In this document: positions 46,620 to 56,763 of the stretch, in pieces
Layout: every line of letters starts with the position of its first letter
Position numbering within the stretch: position 1 is the first letter of the stretch
Origin: AP-15 sp963790875
GTDB lineage: Bacteria; Pseudomonadota; Alphaproteobacteria; ATCC43930; CGMCC-115725
Direction: 5' to 3'
DNA length: 64,000 bases
Assembly (NCBI GenBank): GCA_963790875.1
Contig: CAWBQT010000008.1
Location: forward strand, 496,001 to 560,000
The notes under the pieces: model-generated
Told to the model about the DNA's origin: nothing
Seen by the model: the letters and a program-made list of their open reading frames with translations, nothing else
The model's database searches: none
Made by a program: the position numbers and the translations under genes

Positions 46620-47396
46620 AATCGTTGCGGGGGGTCGGGAAAACCGTTATTAAAACGAATTCAACGCGATGCTGAAGCTTTCGGCATTTTCACGGCCAAA
46701 ATCGAGGCACTGGAAGAGAGGCACCGGAAGGCAGGTCGCTTCCAGCGCTGCTTGCGATACCCCTATATCCTCGGGAAATGGGGAAACATGGCCGGGGATG
46801 TCGCCAACAGCTCGCCGATCGAGCGCGCGGACGCCAGGCGGGCGACGACACGCGCTCGCGGAACTCGACGCCAGCTTTTTCCGTGTTCGCTTCGACCGGC
46901 TGATCCCGGCCGTAAAGCGGTATCGTCGAACGGTGGCGGAACTCGGGGCCGGACTCCATCGGTCAGGAGACATTGCCGAACATCTGCAGCAAGGAGTTGT
47001 CCGCGCCGTCCCGTCGCGGACAACGGAGCAGCGCAACAGAGCTCGATCGATGCCCGGCAATCTACCGGGCCTTGACTTCGATCAAATTTTGTTACAAATC
47101 GATAGACTCAATTTACCGCGATAATCTTATACCGCGGTTTCGGTCGCGGCCGGTCATGTGCGAGATCGTTGGCATGCTAGAGCATTTGTCGGACACCGAC
47201 GAATCCGCGATTTTTACACGTTATGGTATAGATAAGGCCACATGCATCAATAACCGCGCGGCGGTTTGGCTTGCGAGCGCCACGCCGGAAGCGCGCCGCA
47301 GTCGCAGCTTCGCCAGTTATGTGCGTGGACTCGTCGGCAGTGCACGCGGGTAACGGAGACAAAGATACCAGCATCTTCCGTGGAGCTTTGCTGCCG
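46620..47396. other. Region of lower GC without a confident gene
   Basis: About 775 bp after lpd. Short plus-strand stretches look protein-like in shifting frames: ALAELDASFFRVRFDRLIPA near 46855-46915, and LEHLSDTDESAIFTRYGIDK near 47180-47240. None forms a complete gene with a start signal. Base composition falls around 47080-47260 (CAAATCGATAGACTCAATTT, TTATGGTATAGATAAGG). It may hold decayed genes and the promoter of the next operon. Confidence 0.35.
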
Positions 47397-48092
47397 ATGG
47401 TCTTACCCGGTGCGAAAGGCAGTTGTGGCTACCTGATCTCCTTGGTGCTCATGGCCGGAGCGACGGTTGGAGCTTGTTACGCGAGTGCTGTTGCTTTGCT
47501 GCAGCGGCCGGTATCTGGGGTAAGTGCAGCTACGCTGACGCGCGGTCGCGGCATTGGCGTCGATATCTTCGCGCCCAGCGCCGCGTCGGCGCGGCGCCTG
47601 CCCTCGCGGGTCAGTCGCGCCGGCGTGACGAGCGCTCCTCAAGACAAAGCGATGGTCGGCCTTCGGCGCCCGGCCCCGTCCGACGCGGCCGCACCACGAC
47701 GGGCGTCGTCGGCGATCCTGACGGCCAGCGCCCAGGCCGGATTCCGGCAATTCGCTCCTCCGCCACTGTCGCGCCCGGCGGTGGGCGGGGAACCGCCACC
47801 GATTTTCCGCCTCTCGAATGTGGTGATCGCCGAGCTGTTGGCCCGCGGTGACGCTCTCTTGCGGGTGGGCGATGTCGCGTCGGCGCGTCTCTACTATGAG
47901 CGGGCGGCCGATGCGGGAACCGGGCAAGCGGCGCTCCGGATGGCAGCAACCTTCGATCCGGGATTTCTCGCGCAAATCGGCGCGCAAAGCATGGCGGGCG
48001 ACGCTGCCAAGGCGCAGCTTTGGTATCGTCGGGCGCGCGAACTTGGCGTGTCGCAAGTCACTTTCTCGCTGAGCGGGACCGAGACGAATTAG
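47397..48092 (+). CDS. Membrane-anchored Sel1/TPR-like protein
   Basis: A 231-residue protein taking ATG 47397 as start (MVLPGAKGSCGYLISLVLMA). One N-terminal helix (SLVLMAGATVGACYASAVALL) would anchor it in the inner membrane. A long Ala/Arg/Pro-rich, low-complexity segment (about 45-145) follows. The last ~80 residues are TPR/Sel1-like: VIAELLARGDALLRVGDVASARLYYERAADAG and AKAQLWYRRARELG. The repeat part would bind a partner protein in the periplasm. It ends two bases before the TAXI binding-protein gene, so the two are certainly co-transcribed. Confidence 0.65.
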   Translation: MVLPGAKGSCGYLISLVLMAGATVGACYASAVALLQRPVSGVSAATLTRGRGIGVDIFAPSAASARRLPSRVSRAGVTSAPQDKAMVGLRRPAPSDAAAPRRASSAILTASAQAGFRQFAPPPLSRPAVGGEPPPIFRLSNVVIAELLARGDALLRVGDVASARLYYERAADAGTGQAALRMAATFDPGFLAQIGAQSMAGDAAKAQLWYRRARELGVSQVTFSLSGTETN

Positions 48093-48093
48093 G

Positions 48094-49254
48094 ATGCCAG
48101 ACAAAGGACTGGGGATCCGTCGGATGGCAAGCTTCTGTTCGAAAGGTCGGACCATCCTTGCGATCATCAGCGCTGCGGCGGCTTGGCTGGAGCCGGCCGG
48201 GCCCGGTTACGCGGCCGCACCGCCAGCGCAGGAGGTCAATCGCGGCGTCGTCGAACTCGAGATCGGCAGCAGTGCCGGCATCTCCGTGCGCATCGCCGAG
48301 GATCTCGCCAGCCTGATCGATGACGGCGCGACGCGGCGGGTCCTACCGGTGGTCGGCAAGGGATCGCTGCAGAACATCACCGATTTGCAGCTGCTGCACG
48401 GCATCGACCTGGCCATCTTGCAAACCGACGTCCTCGACTATGGCACGCAGCATAACTTGTTCCCCGGACTGAATTACGAAATCACCTACATTACTAAACT
48501 CTACAACGAGGAATTCCATCTTCTGGCGCGATCCGAGATCAAGAGCGTCGCCGATTTGGCGAACCGAAAAGTGAATGTCGATCTGCGCGGCGCCGGCACG
48601 ACAGTAACGGCCGGTCGGATCTTTGATCTTCTCAAGATTCCGATCATCCCCACCTATGACACGCAAGAAATAGCCCTTGAGAAGCTGCGCAAAGGCGACA
48701 TCGCTGCGCTCGCCTTTGTCGCCGGCAAGCCGGCACCGATTTTCCACGAGCTGATCGGCGAGGAGGGCTTGCATTTCGTGCCTATTCCGCTCGATCCGGG
48801 GGTGACTGCCGTCTATGCCCCGGCGCGGCTGACCGCTCTCGATTACCCCGGGTTGATCCAGTACAATCAGCCGATCGACACAGTGGCCGTTGGGACTGTT
48901 CTTGCAGCGGCCAATCTTCAGCCGCGATCGGACCGCTATCGCAACCTCGCGACCTTCGTCGATGCCTTCTTTACCGGCTTTCCGACTTTGCTTCAGCCGG
49001 GGCATCACCCGAAATGGCACGACGTCAACATCACCGCCGAGTATCCCGGCTGGCGTCGCTTTCCGCCCGCGGCGGAATGGCTGCAACGCAACGCGCCAGT
49101 CGCCGCCGCACCCGCCGAGGATGATCTGAAGGCAATCTTTGCCCGCTTCCTCGACGAGCGACAGCGGGCGACCGGCGGCCAACCGCTGACCCAGCAGCAG
49201 AAGGACGATCTCTTCGGGCAATTCGAGCACTGGGAAAAGACCCAGGTCCGCTAG
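48094..49254 (+). CDS. TAXI-family TRAP solute-binding protein
   Basis: A 386-residue periplasmic protein of the TAXI (TRAP-associated extracytoplasmic immunogenic) type. ATG 48094 or the inner ATG 48124 (MASFCSKGRTILAIISAAAA) precedes a Sec signal ending near GYAA. Matching segments are LEIGSSAGISVRIAEDLASLI, QNITDLQLLHGIDLAILQTDVL, ITKLYNEEFHLLARSEIKSVADL, GAGTTVTAGRIFDLL and AFVAGKPAPIF. TAXI proteins feed fused TRAP permeases, but no such permease gene lies nearby, so it may act with one elsewhere or as a receptor. It is tightly coupled to the upstream TPR-like gene. Confidence 0.85.
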   Translation: MPDKGLGIRRMASFCSKGRTILAIISAAAAWLEPAGPGYAAAPPAQEVNRGVVELEIGSSAGISVRIAEDLASLIDDGATRRVLPVVGKGSLQNITDLQLLHGIDLAILQTDVLDYGTQHNLFPGLNYEITYITKLYNEEFHLLARSEIKSVADLANRKVNVDLRGAGTTVTAGRIFDLLKIPIIPTYDTQEIALEKLRKGDIAALAFVAGKPAPIFHELIGEEGLHFVPIPLDPGVTAVYAPARLTALDYPGLIQYNQPIDTVAVGTVLAAANLQPRSDRYRNLATFVDAFFTGFPTLLQPGHHPKWHDVNITAEYPGWRRFPPAAEWLQRNAPVAAAPAEDDLKAIFARFLDERQRATGGQPLTQQQKDDLFGQFEHWEKTQVR

Positions 49255-49387
49255 CCCCGTTTCGGGTTTCGACAAACTTATTGGCAATGCCTTCGCTCGC
49301 CGTTCCGATGCGTGGTGGCGTGATGCCGACAGGCGATCGTCAGCCGTCGGCGCGATCGCACATCGATCCGGCGATCCGGAGGTCCGG

Positions 49388-51028
49388 TTGACAGAACGCT
49401 CGGGAGCTGCGTGTTGCGATCAGGCCGCCGCCGCTGGCCTGCGGCGGCGCAGCTTTTTGGCCGGCGCCGGCGGGGTCATCGTCGGTACCGCTGCCGGCGC
49501 CCTTTGCGCCGCGGCGGAGCCGCTGCCGAAACGCGGCGGTACCCTCGATTTTGCGGTCGACGCGGAGCCGCCGAACTACGACTGCCACGGCAATGTCTCC
49601 TTCGCCACCTTGCACCCGATCGCGCCGCATTATTCGACGCTGCTCAAATTCGACACCGCCGACTACCCGCGGATTGAAGGCGACCTCGCCGAATCCTGGA
49701 CCGTGTCGCCGGACAGGCTCACCTACGCCTTCAAACTGCGCACTGCAGTGCTATTTCACGACGGGTCACGGCTGACCTCGGAGGATGTCAAGGCGAGCTA
49801 CGAACGGATTGTCCGGCCGCCGCCCGGGGTCGTGTCGGTGCGGCGGGTCGATTACGCAGCGATCGGCGCAATCGATACGCCGGACCCGCTCACTGTCGTC
49901 TTTCATCTGAAATGGCCGGAGGCGGCCATGCTGCAGAATTTCGCCTCGGAGTGGAATTCGATCTACAGTGCTGCAAAGCTGAAAGGAGACTCGTTCTTTC
50001 CACTGCAACATATTATCGGAACCGGCGCTTTTTCCTTTGTCGAACACGTCAAGGGCGATCGTTGGACTGGGCGGCGGTTTGGCGGGTATTTTCGCCCCGG
50101 CAGGCCATACCTCGACGGGTATCGGGCGCACTTCGTCACCGGAGCCAGGATGATCGAGGCCTTCAAGGAGGGCCGGATCATGGCTGACTTCCGCTTCATC
50201 AGCCCGAATGAGCGCGCCGATCTCGTCGCGGCGCGCGGCGACGCGGTCGCGGTCTACGAGAGCCCGACCTTGCTGAACCTGCTGGTGGTCTTTAACACCA
50301 AGCGTCCCCCCTATGACGATGCGCGGGTGCGCCGCGCCCTGTCGCTCGCCATCGACCGCTGGGGTGCCGCCGAGCTGTTATCGCAGGCGACAGTGCTGAA
50401 ATTCGTCGGCGGACTTTTGCGTCCAGGCTTCAGCATGGCCACTCCGGAGGCGGAACTCACGCAGCTGCCTGGGTATTGGCATGATGCCGCGGCCTCGCGC
50501 GGCGAAGCGAAGCGCTTGCTCGCCGAAGCCGGGGTCCACGCCCTGAACGTCAAATTGACCAACCGCGATCTGCCGATGCCCTGGATCCCCGGAGGCGATT
50601 ACGTGGCTGCGGCATGGCGCGCGATCGGCCTCGATGTCCGGCAGCAGCGGCTCAATCTGAAGGACTGGACCGCCGCGCTCGCCGACGGAAACTTCGGCGC
50701 TGCGATCGATTTCATCGGCGATTACTTTGATGACCCGACCCTGCAATTAGCGAAATATGTGTCGCGGGATCTTTCGCCGGTGAACTACTCGTCGTCGACC
50801 GACCGCTATTTGGACGCGCTCTATATCGGCCAGGCGGTCACCCTGGATCCACACAGGCGGGAGCAGATCTTCCGCGAGTTTGAACGGCATGCGCTGACCC
50901 AGGCCTATACCGTGCCGATCCTCTGGTACAACCGAATTGTCCCGACCGCCGCCATAGTCAAAGGCTGGAACATCACCCCGAGCCAATATATCGGCCAGGA
51001 CCTCGCCGACGTCTGGCTCGACCATTGA
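49388..51028 (+). CDS. ABC transporter substrate-binding protein, family 5 (DppA/OppA type)
   Basis: A 546-residue binding protein beginning at TTG 49388. The N-terminus (LRRRSFLAGAGGVIVGTAAGALCAAA) is a twin-arginine-like signal. The mature protein has the SBP_bac_5 pattern: KRGGTLDFAVDAEPPNYD, LAESWTVSPDRLTYAFKLRTAVLFHDG, LTSEDVKASYERIV, and the central YDDARVRRALSLAIDR, a family signature. It binds peptides, nickel or other hydrophilic ligands; the ligand is not deducible. No ATPase or permease gene is adjacent. An MFS transporter gene follows after about 250 bp. Confidence 0.9.
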   Translation: MTERSGAACCDQAAAAGLRRRSFLAGAGGVIVGTAAGALCAAAEPLPKRGGTLDFAVDAEPPNYDCHGNVSFATLHPIAPHYSTLLKFDTADYPRIEGDLAESWTVSPDRLTYAFKLRTAVLFHDGSRLTSEDVKASYERIVRPPPGVVSVRRVDYAAIGAIDTPDPLTVVFHLKWPEAAMLQNFASEWNSIYSAAKLKGDSFFPLQHIIGTGAFSFVEHVKGDRWTGRRFGGYFRPGRPYLDGYRAHFVTGARMIEAFKEGRIMADFRFISPNERADLVAARGDAVAVYESPTLLNLLVVFNTKRPPYDDARVRRALSLAIDRWGAAELLSQATVLKFVGGLLRPGFSMATPEAELTQLPGYWHDAAASRGEAKRLLAEAGVHALNVKLTNRDLPMPWIPGGDYVAAAWRAIGLDVRQQRLNLKDWTAALADGNFGAAIDFIGDYFDDPTLQLAKYVSRDLSPVNYSSSTDRYLDALYIGQAVTLDPHRREQIFREFERHALTQAYTVPILWYNRIVPTAAIVKGWNITPSQYIGQDLADVWLDH

Positions 51029-51277
51029 GCGCGACACCGCCAGCGCGGCCAGGAAGCGCGGACGATTTGCCCAAGGGTTTGCCAATGACGTCCGATGACC
51101 AATCCAACCCCACGACCGGAAAATTGACCGTTACGACGACCCGCGCCGCCTTGGGTGCGGTGGCGGCGGGGCCGGTTAGCCGGAGGTCGACGCATCGGCG
51201 CGATCCGTTCGATCCGCGCGCCCGCCGCGTCATCCGCCGCACCCAAATCAAAGGCGAGACAAGACCGGCGGCCTGAG

Positions 51278-52594
51278 ATGAAGACACAAGAGACCGACGC
51301 GGTGACGCCTCCCGTCGCCGGCCGCGCGCGTAGCGCCGCAGCCTGGGGCGGCATCTCCAATCAGGTGCTGTTCCTGCTGTGTCTGATGTACCTGATTTTC
51401 TATGTCGACCGGGTCAACCTGTCGACCGCGGCGCCGCTCATTAAACACGACCTCGCCCTCAGCAACACGGCGCTCGGTTTTGCCTTCTCGGCCTTCGCCT
51501 ATCCATATGCGCTATTTCAGCTGATCGGCGGCCGGCTCGGCGACAAATTCGGCCCGCGTCTGACCCTGGGGGTTTCGGGGCTGGTCGTCTGCGCGGCGAC
51601 GGCATTGACAGGCGCGGTCGGTGGGCTCGCCTCGCTGTTCCTGGTGCGGCTCGTCCTCGGGTTTGGCGAGGGTGCGGGATTTCCGACCGCGACGCGGGCG
51701 ATGGCGGCCTGGATTCCTGCAGAGCGCTGGGGCTTCGCGCAGGGCATCACCCATTCCGCCTCGCGCATCGGCAATGCGCTGACGCCACCGCTCGTCGCTT
51801 GGCTGATCGGCGTCGTCTCCTGGCGCGGTTCGTTTGTCGCGGTCGGCGCCATCAGCCTTCTGTGGATCGTGGTCTGGGTATGGTTCTTTCGCGACGACCC
51901 GCGAACCCATCCGCGAATGACCGCGCACGAACTGGCGCGGCTCGATGCCGGGCGCGAGGCGGCCGCGACGGCGCCGCGGGTGCCTTGGCTCAGCCTCGCC
52001 AAGCGGGTGCTGCCGGTGACGGCGGTGGATTTCTGCTATGGCTGGACTTTGTGGGTGTTCCTGAGCTGGATCCCGTCGTTCTTCTTCCACAATTTTCATT
52101 TGAACTTAGGAAGATCGGCGCTGTTCTCGTCCGGCGTATTCTTTTCGGGCGTGATCGGCGATACCCTCGGCGGCGTGATCAGCGACGCCATCCTCAAGCG
52201 GACCGGCGATTTGCGAGCGGCGCGCTGCCGGGTTATCGCCGGCGGGCTGTTCGGTGGTTGCCTATTCATGATCCCGGTCGTGCTGGCGCACGACCTCGCC
52301 GTCGTCGCGCTGTGCCTGTCGCTGGCGTTCTTCTGCGTCGAATTGGTGGTCGCTCCGATCTGGTCGGTGCCGATGGATATCGCGCCGCGCTATGCCGGTT
52401 CGGCGAGCGGCGTCATGAATTTCGGCTTTGGCCTCGCCGGCATACTCTCGCCTTTCGTGTTCGGCTACGTCATCGATCGGACCGGCAGTTGGACATTGCC
52501 GTTTCTCGGGTCGATCGGACTGTTGCTGATCGGCGGTTTGTTGGCGCTCCGCTTGCGTCCCGACCGGCGATTGCTCGATCCGACGGCGGCCTGA
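51278..52594 (+). CDS. MFS transporter, anion:cation symporter (ACS) type
   Basis: A 438-residue twelve-helix protein from ATG 51278 (MKTQETDAVTPPVAG). Family features are FLLCLMYLIFYVDRVNLSTAAPLIKHDLALSNTALG, the first helix and loop typical of ACS carriers; GGRLGDKFGPRLTL, the conserved cytoplasmic loop; and LVLGFGEGAGFPTATRAMAAWIPAERWGFAQG, helix four with the ACS pattern. SASGVMNFGFGLAGILSPFVFGYV is in the second half. ACS carriers import organic anions such as glucarate, phthalate or hydroxyphenylacetate. The upstream binding protein suggests a general uptake locus. Confidence 0.92.
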   Translation: MKTQETDAVTPPVAGRARSAAAWGGISNQVLFLLCLMYLIFYVDRVNLSTAAPLIKHDLALSNTALGFAFSAFAYPYALFQLIGGRLGDKFGPRLTLGVSGLVVCAATALTGAVGGLASLFLVRLVLGFGEGAGFPTATRAMAAWIPAERWGFAQGITHSASRIGNALTPPLVAWLIGVVSWRGSFVAVGAISLLWIVVWVWFFRDDPRTHPRMTAHELARLDAGREAAATAPRVPWLSLAKRVLPVTAVDFCYGWTLWVFLSWIPSFFFHNFHLNLGRSALFSSGVFFSGVIGDTLGGVISDAILKRTGDLRAARCRVIAGGLFGGCLFMIPVVLAHDLAVVALCLSLAFFCVELVVAPIWSVPMDIAPRYAGSASGVMNFGFGLAGILSPFVFGYVIDRTGSWTLPFLGSIGLLLIGGLLALRLRPDRRLLDPTAA

Positions 52595-52836
52595 GGGGTC
52601 TCAGGCGTTCCCGAAGGAACCCGTCGCCGCCAGGATCACGATCGCCGAGCCCGGCACGCGGTGCGCCCCCTGCGGGATAGCGAGCGAGACGCCAGCGTCG
52701 TGCGTGGGAGGTGGGGCCGGCGGCAGGACCGGGGGCACGCGCCTCGACCGGGCCCACAATGCCATTCGAACCCCTGCATACAAACATCCGTCACGCGGCC
52801 GGACGCCCATGGTTCCGCCGAGCGGACAGTCTCGAA

Positions 52837-53106
52837 ATGATCGCCGAAACGATCGGCATCGTCGTCGGGGCCGCCACCTGCCGCCGGTCGCTCAGCGAGG
52901 AGCAACTGTGCTGCATCGCGCGACGGTTGAGCGAACTCTTGTCGCCGAGCGATGCGACCGATGCAGCAGCCGCGAGAGGCCGGCTGTGTGCGGCTCTCGC
53001 TGCGGGACGAAACGCCGTCGCGACCGGGCGGATCGATGCCGATGACGTCGCGGCCGTTTTGAACGAGCTGAAATATCGACTTTTTGCCGAGGCGGTCATC
53101 AGTTGA
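52837..53106 (+). CDS. Small hypothetical protein
   Basis: An 89-residue, mostly helical protein taking ATG 52837 (MIAETIGIVVGAATCRRS). The frame is open further upstream to 52711 but the upstream codons are less like the rest. Third-codon GC is high within it. Notable segments are SLSEEQLCCIARRLSELLSP and a C-terminal DDVAAVLNELKYRLFAEAV. There is no family I know and no membrane segment. It lies in a run of three small same-direction genes before kup. Confidence 0.4.
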   Translation: MIAETIGIVVGAATCRRSLSEEQLCCIARRLSELLSPSDATDAAAARGRLCAALAAGRNAVATGRIDADDVAAVLNELKYRLFAEAVIS

Positions 53107-53208
53107 CAAGCCTCCCCCGCCGCCAACCCGTGACCCTTGCGGGCGATGGCGGTTCGGTATGCCGCGGCCGATCCCCGTGGTGGGACCCTGTCCAATCGAA
53201 GGGGAAAG

Positions 53209-53607
53209 ATGATCGAGCAGCGTTCCGTCGCGATCCCGAAACTGCGCGAAGTCTTCGGCGATCATACCTTTTTCGTCGACGACGACGGGCTCCACATCAT
53301 CGAGCCGGCTGCGACGAACCGCATCCGGCGGCCAGATCCCGCCGCGTCGAACGGGCCGCTCGACGCGGTCAAGGTCGAGCTCGCGAAGGCCCTTAACGGT
53401 CCGCTCTGGGAAGGTGGCGACGACGGACATCGCGGGCCGTTCCGCAGGTTTGCGGTAAGCGACGGCAGCGGTTCCGCCCGCCGCCGCGTCGGCGAACCGT
53501 GCGCAAGAACCCGACCATCCGGCGGGCACCCTCCCGGTCCGGCATGCTCGCCGACGACCGGTGCTACGCGGCCTATTGCATCCCGTCGGCAGGGCAAAGA
53601 ACAATAG
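53209..53607 (+). CDS. Small hypothetical protein, N-terminal half family-like
   Basis: Up to 132 residues from ATG 53209 (MIEQRSVAIPKLREVFGDHT), preceded by AAGGGGAAAG. The first ~35 residues, with FGDHTFFVDDDGLHIIEPA, recall small alphaproteobacterial proteins of unknown function that begin the same way. The C-terminal part is rich in Arg, Gly and Pro and looks out of frame or decayed. The true end is therefore uncertain and a frameshift after residue 60 is possible. No function is assigned. Confidence 0.4.
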   Translation: MIEQRSVAIPKLREVFGDHTFFVDDDGLHIIEPAATNRIRRPDPAASNGPLDAVKVELAKALNGPLWEGGDDGHRGPFRRFAVSDGSGSARRRVGEPCARTRPSGGHPPGPACSPTTGATRPIASRRQGKEQ

Positions 53608-53639
53608 CGGCGGGATCCCTTCCGGCGCAGGAGACGAGG

Positions 53640-53906
53640 TTGGTCGCGGTCATCGAAGACAAGTGGGAGGCCGGCGGCGCCCGGTACATCGAGTTCAAGG
53701 TGGAGCGCAGCCTGACCGATCCCGACCGCATCCTCGGCAGCTGGCAGCTCGTCCACGGCGACTCGGCGCTGGTCGACCGGAGCCGGCCCGACGCGCCCGT
53801 TGCGATCGAGTTCCGCGTCGTCCTCGACTGCGCCGACCAGAACGGCATCCCGTTCGTCTGGGTCAACGACCCTGACGAATTGTTTCCGCCCTGGGAGCGC
53901 CGCTAA
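53640..53906 (+). CDS. Small hypothetical protein
   Basis: An 88-residue protein if TTG 53640 is used, with AGGAG seven bases upstream; the frame also allows ATG 53499 or 53544, which would overlap the previous gene. The body is well conserved-looking, with IEDKWEAGGARYIEFKVERS, DRILGSWQLVHGDSALVDRS and the acidic, aromatic end VWVNDPDELFPPWERR. It looks like a small beta-rich soluble protein. I know no function. It is convergent with kup, 41 bp away. Confidence 0.5.
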   Translation: MVAVIEDKWEAGGARYIEFKVERSLTDPDRILGSWQLVHGDSALVDRSRPDAPVAIEFRVVLDCADQNGIPFVWVNDPDELFPPWERR

Positions 53907-53947
53907 AGCTGCGTTTCGCTCAATTGACGGCGCGTCCGGCTGCAGGT

Positions 53948-55829
53948 CTAGATTTCCGCCTGACCGCCCAACTCGACGATGCGGTTGATCGGGATGCGGA
54001 AGAACTCGGTCGCGTCGAGCGCCACGTTCGACAGCATGACGAAGAGATGCTTGAACGGCTGAGCGAAGCCGAAGCGGCGCTTGGTGACGATCTTCTCGCG
54101 CCCGACGAAAAACGACGTCTCCATCAGGTTGAAGCGAAACCCGCCGACCCGGCACAACGCCAGCGCCCGCGGGATGTCGGGCTCGTCGAGGAAGCCGTAA
54201 TGGATTGTGACGGTGTGAAAGTTCTTGGCGAGATGGTGGATCTCGAGCCGGTCGGCCTCGGAAAGCCGCGGCACGTCCTGAGTGTGCACGGTCATCAGCA
54301 CGTTGCGCTCGTGCAGCACTTTGTTGTGCTTCATGTTGTGTAAGAGCGCCGCCGGCACGTTGTCGACCCGCGCCGTCATGTAGACGGCCGTGCCGGGGAC
54401 CCGCACCGGCCGGTCGGGACGCAGCGATTCCATCAATGAAGCAAGCGGCAGTGCGCCACTCGCCCGCTGCGCCGCGAGCCGGCTGCGGCCCCAGATCCAG
54501 GTCGTCATGACCGAATAGACGACGATGCCGATCGCCAGCGGGAACCAGCCGCCGTCGATCAACTTCAACAGATTGGCGCCGAAGAACGATAGGTCGACCA
54601 GGAAGAACAGACCAAACAACGGCAGGATCTGCCACAAGCGCCATTCGGCGCCTAGCCGCAGATAGGTGAAGGCGAGGACAGTCGTCACCGTCATCGTGCC
54701 GGTCACCGCGATGCCGTAGGCGCCGCCCAGCGCATCCGACGAGCGGAAGCCGAGCACGGTCGCCACGACCGCCAGCAGCATCAGATTGTTGGCGCCCGGC
54801 ACATAGACCTGACCGATCTCGTCGGCCGAGGTGTGGCGCACCTGCAGGCGCGGCAGATAGCCGAGCTGCACCGCCTGATGGGTCAGCGAGAAGACGCCAG
54901 AGATGACGGCTTGCGAGGCGATCACCGTGGCGGTCGAGGCGAGGCCGACAAGCGGATAGATCGCCCCGCTCCGCGCCAGATGGAAGAACGGGTTCTCGAC
55001 CGCGTCGGGATGCGCCACCAGCAACGCGCCCTGGCCGAAATAATTCAACAACAGCGCCGGAAACACAAAGCGCAGCCAGGCCTGACGGATCGGTCGTGGC
55101 CCGAAATGTCCCATATCGGCATACAGCGCCTCGGCGCCAGTCACCGCCAGCACGACCGAGCCCAAGAGGATGAATCCCCGACCCGGCCGGTGCAGCAACA
55201 GATCGATCCCGTAAAACGGGTTCACCGCGGCGAGGATCATCGGATGCTTGACGATCTCGAATAGGCCCAACAGCCCGATGACGCCGAACCATAGGATCAT
55301 CACCGGACCGAAATACTTACCGACATCGCCGGTGCCGCGGCGCTGGAGGATGAACAGCGCGACGAGCAGCAAGAGGGTCAGCGGCAGCACATACGGTTCG
55401 AGCGCCGGGGTTGCGACCTTGAGTTCCTTCGACCGCACTCAGCACCGAGATCGCCGGGGTGATCACCCCGTCGCCGTAGAACAGCGCGGCGCCGAACAGC
55501 CCGGCATAGAGCAACCAGCGATGGCGGCCCACCGCGGCACGCATCGCCAGCACCGTCAAGGCGAGGATGCCGCCCTCACCGCGATTGCCGGCGCGCATCA
55601 GCACCAAGACGTATTTGACCGTGACGACGATCGTCAGCGACCAGACGATCAGCGACAGAACGCTGAAGACGAGCGGCTTGCCGATCTCGGCGCCATCCTC
55701 GAAGCACTGCTTCACGGCATAGAGCGGGGAGGTGCCGATGTCGCCGTAGACAACGCCCAGCGCCGCGATCCCCAGGTTGTGGGCGATCCGGCCGGAAACC
55801 TCGGTCTCTGCGACCGCTGGATCGGGCAT
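53948..55829 (-). CDS. kup: Low-affinity potassium transporter Kup (one frameshift)
   Basis: KUP/HAK/KT potassium permease. The first part (55829 down to ~55437) has NLGIAALGVVYGDIGTSPLYAVKQCF, the family signature, and LFGAALFYGDGVITPAISVLSAVEG. The frame then shifts. Removing one A from GGAACTCAAGG near 55435 continues with LKVATPALEPYVLP and restores 626 residues, the usual Kup length. Later segments include GSVVLAVTGAEALYADMGHFG, LNYFGQGALLVAHP and VYVPGANNLMLLAVVATVLGFRSS. The C-terminal cytoplasmic domain ends near 53948. Kup takes up K+ with protons. The frameshift matches the GACTC pattern and is likely an error. Confidence 0.92.
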
Positions 55830-55980
55830 CGCTGCGCTCGGTCCGTCGAGAGGTTATTGCGGCATACGGCAACGCCGATCAGCCCCGCGTCGCCGGCGGT
55901 GCGCCGGCAAACGGCTTGCAGCCTCGGAGCGGCGCGTTATAAGCGAATTCGTCGCCGACAAGCCAGCCCCTCGACGTGCC

Positions 55981-56442
55981 TCAACGCTGGAAGGTGCCGA
56001 CGAGTTCGGTCTGTTGAATGGCGTAGGGTTGGGCGGCCTCTAGCACGTCGAGAGCGGTTGTCGGGGTCGCCAGGTCGAGGCTCGGCCGACTGGTCGCGAA
56101 CAGGCGGAAGTGATAGTGATGCGCCGGCCCCGGCGGCGGGCACGGGCCGCGATAATCGATCTGGCCGAAATCGTTGCGCGCCTCGCGAAACCCGTCGGCC
56201 GGCCGACGCGCGCCAAAGCCAGGGGCGAGCCCGGCAGCACCCGGCGCGATGTCGAATGCGGCCCAATGGCGGAACGTGCCGCCTGGCGCATCCGGGTCCT
56301 CGACGACGAGTACGAAGCTCAGCGTGCCGTCGGGCGTTCCCGACCAGGTGAGCGGCGGCGAGATGTCGGCGCCATCGCAGGTATATTCCGCCGGGATCGC
56401 GGCGCCCGGTGCGAAGGCAGGGCTGATCAGCACGAAGGGCAT
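55981..56442 (-). CDS. YbhB/YbcL family Raf-kinase-inhibitor-like protein
   Basis: A 153-residue PEBP-fold protein from ATG 56442 (MPFVLISPAFAPGAAIPAEY). The phosphatidylethanolamine-binding-like pocket is visible in SPPLTWSGTPDGTLSFVLVVEDPDAPGG (the DPDAP motif), TFRHWAAFDIAPGA (His), and YRGPCPPPGPAHHYHFRLFA (GPCPP and the His pair). The C-terminus ends VGTFQR, also standard. The biological role of the bacterial members is unclear. It is separated from kup by about 150 bp in the same direction, and the repeat region with candidate small RNAs lies upstream. Confidence 0.93.
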   Translation of the reverse strand: MPFVLISPAFAPGAAIPAEYTCDGADISPPLTWSGTPDGTLSFVLVVEDPDAPGGTFRHWAAFDIAPGAAGLAPGFGARRPADGFREARNDFGQIDYRGPCPPPGPAHHYHFRLFATSRPSLDLATPTTALDVLEAAQPYAIQQTELVGTFQR

Positions 56443-56763
56443 GGCCGTCTCCGATGGCCGTCTCCGATACAAGGGGCACCATTCTACCGTGAGCGGCCGT
56501 CGCCCGGCGATCCGCGAACACGGGGACCGATCAACAAGGAGGGCCCCGAGAGCCTGACTGGAAATGTGGCAAACAATGTCAATTCGGTTAACGTCGTGTA
56601 TCTGGCATCCGCGGTTTTCGCTTTCGATCGGCCGGGCAGCTGAGTTTCGCTGGCGATTGAAACGACTGGCCGTCACTTTGTCGCCGTCGCCGGTTTGCTC
56701 GATCGGCATGCCCCCACGATCCCGCCGCGTGCGACGGCGGCAACCCGCTCGCGCAAAAAGATC
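56443..56763. other. Intergenic region upstream of the YbhB-like gene
   Basis: About 320 bp with no supported gene. It must hold the promoter of the YbhB-like gene on the minus strand. It contains a short duplication ATGGCCGTCTCCG (56441 and 56454). Plus-strand transcription of the first candidate small RNA starts just beyond its right end. Confidence 0.35.

Noticed and set aside
51025..51276. Plus-strand frame between the binding-protein gene and the MFS gene
   Set aside because: Low-complexity Thr/Arg/Pro composition, a TTG start only, and no conserved-looking segment.
52601..52765. Short minus-strand frame ending VPGSAIVILAATGSFGNA
   Set aside because: Codon use is acceptable but there is no clear start, family or ribosome site, and it is antisense to the flank of other small genes.
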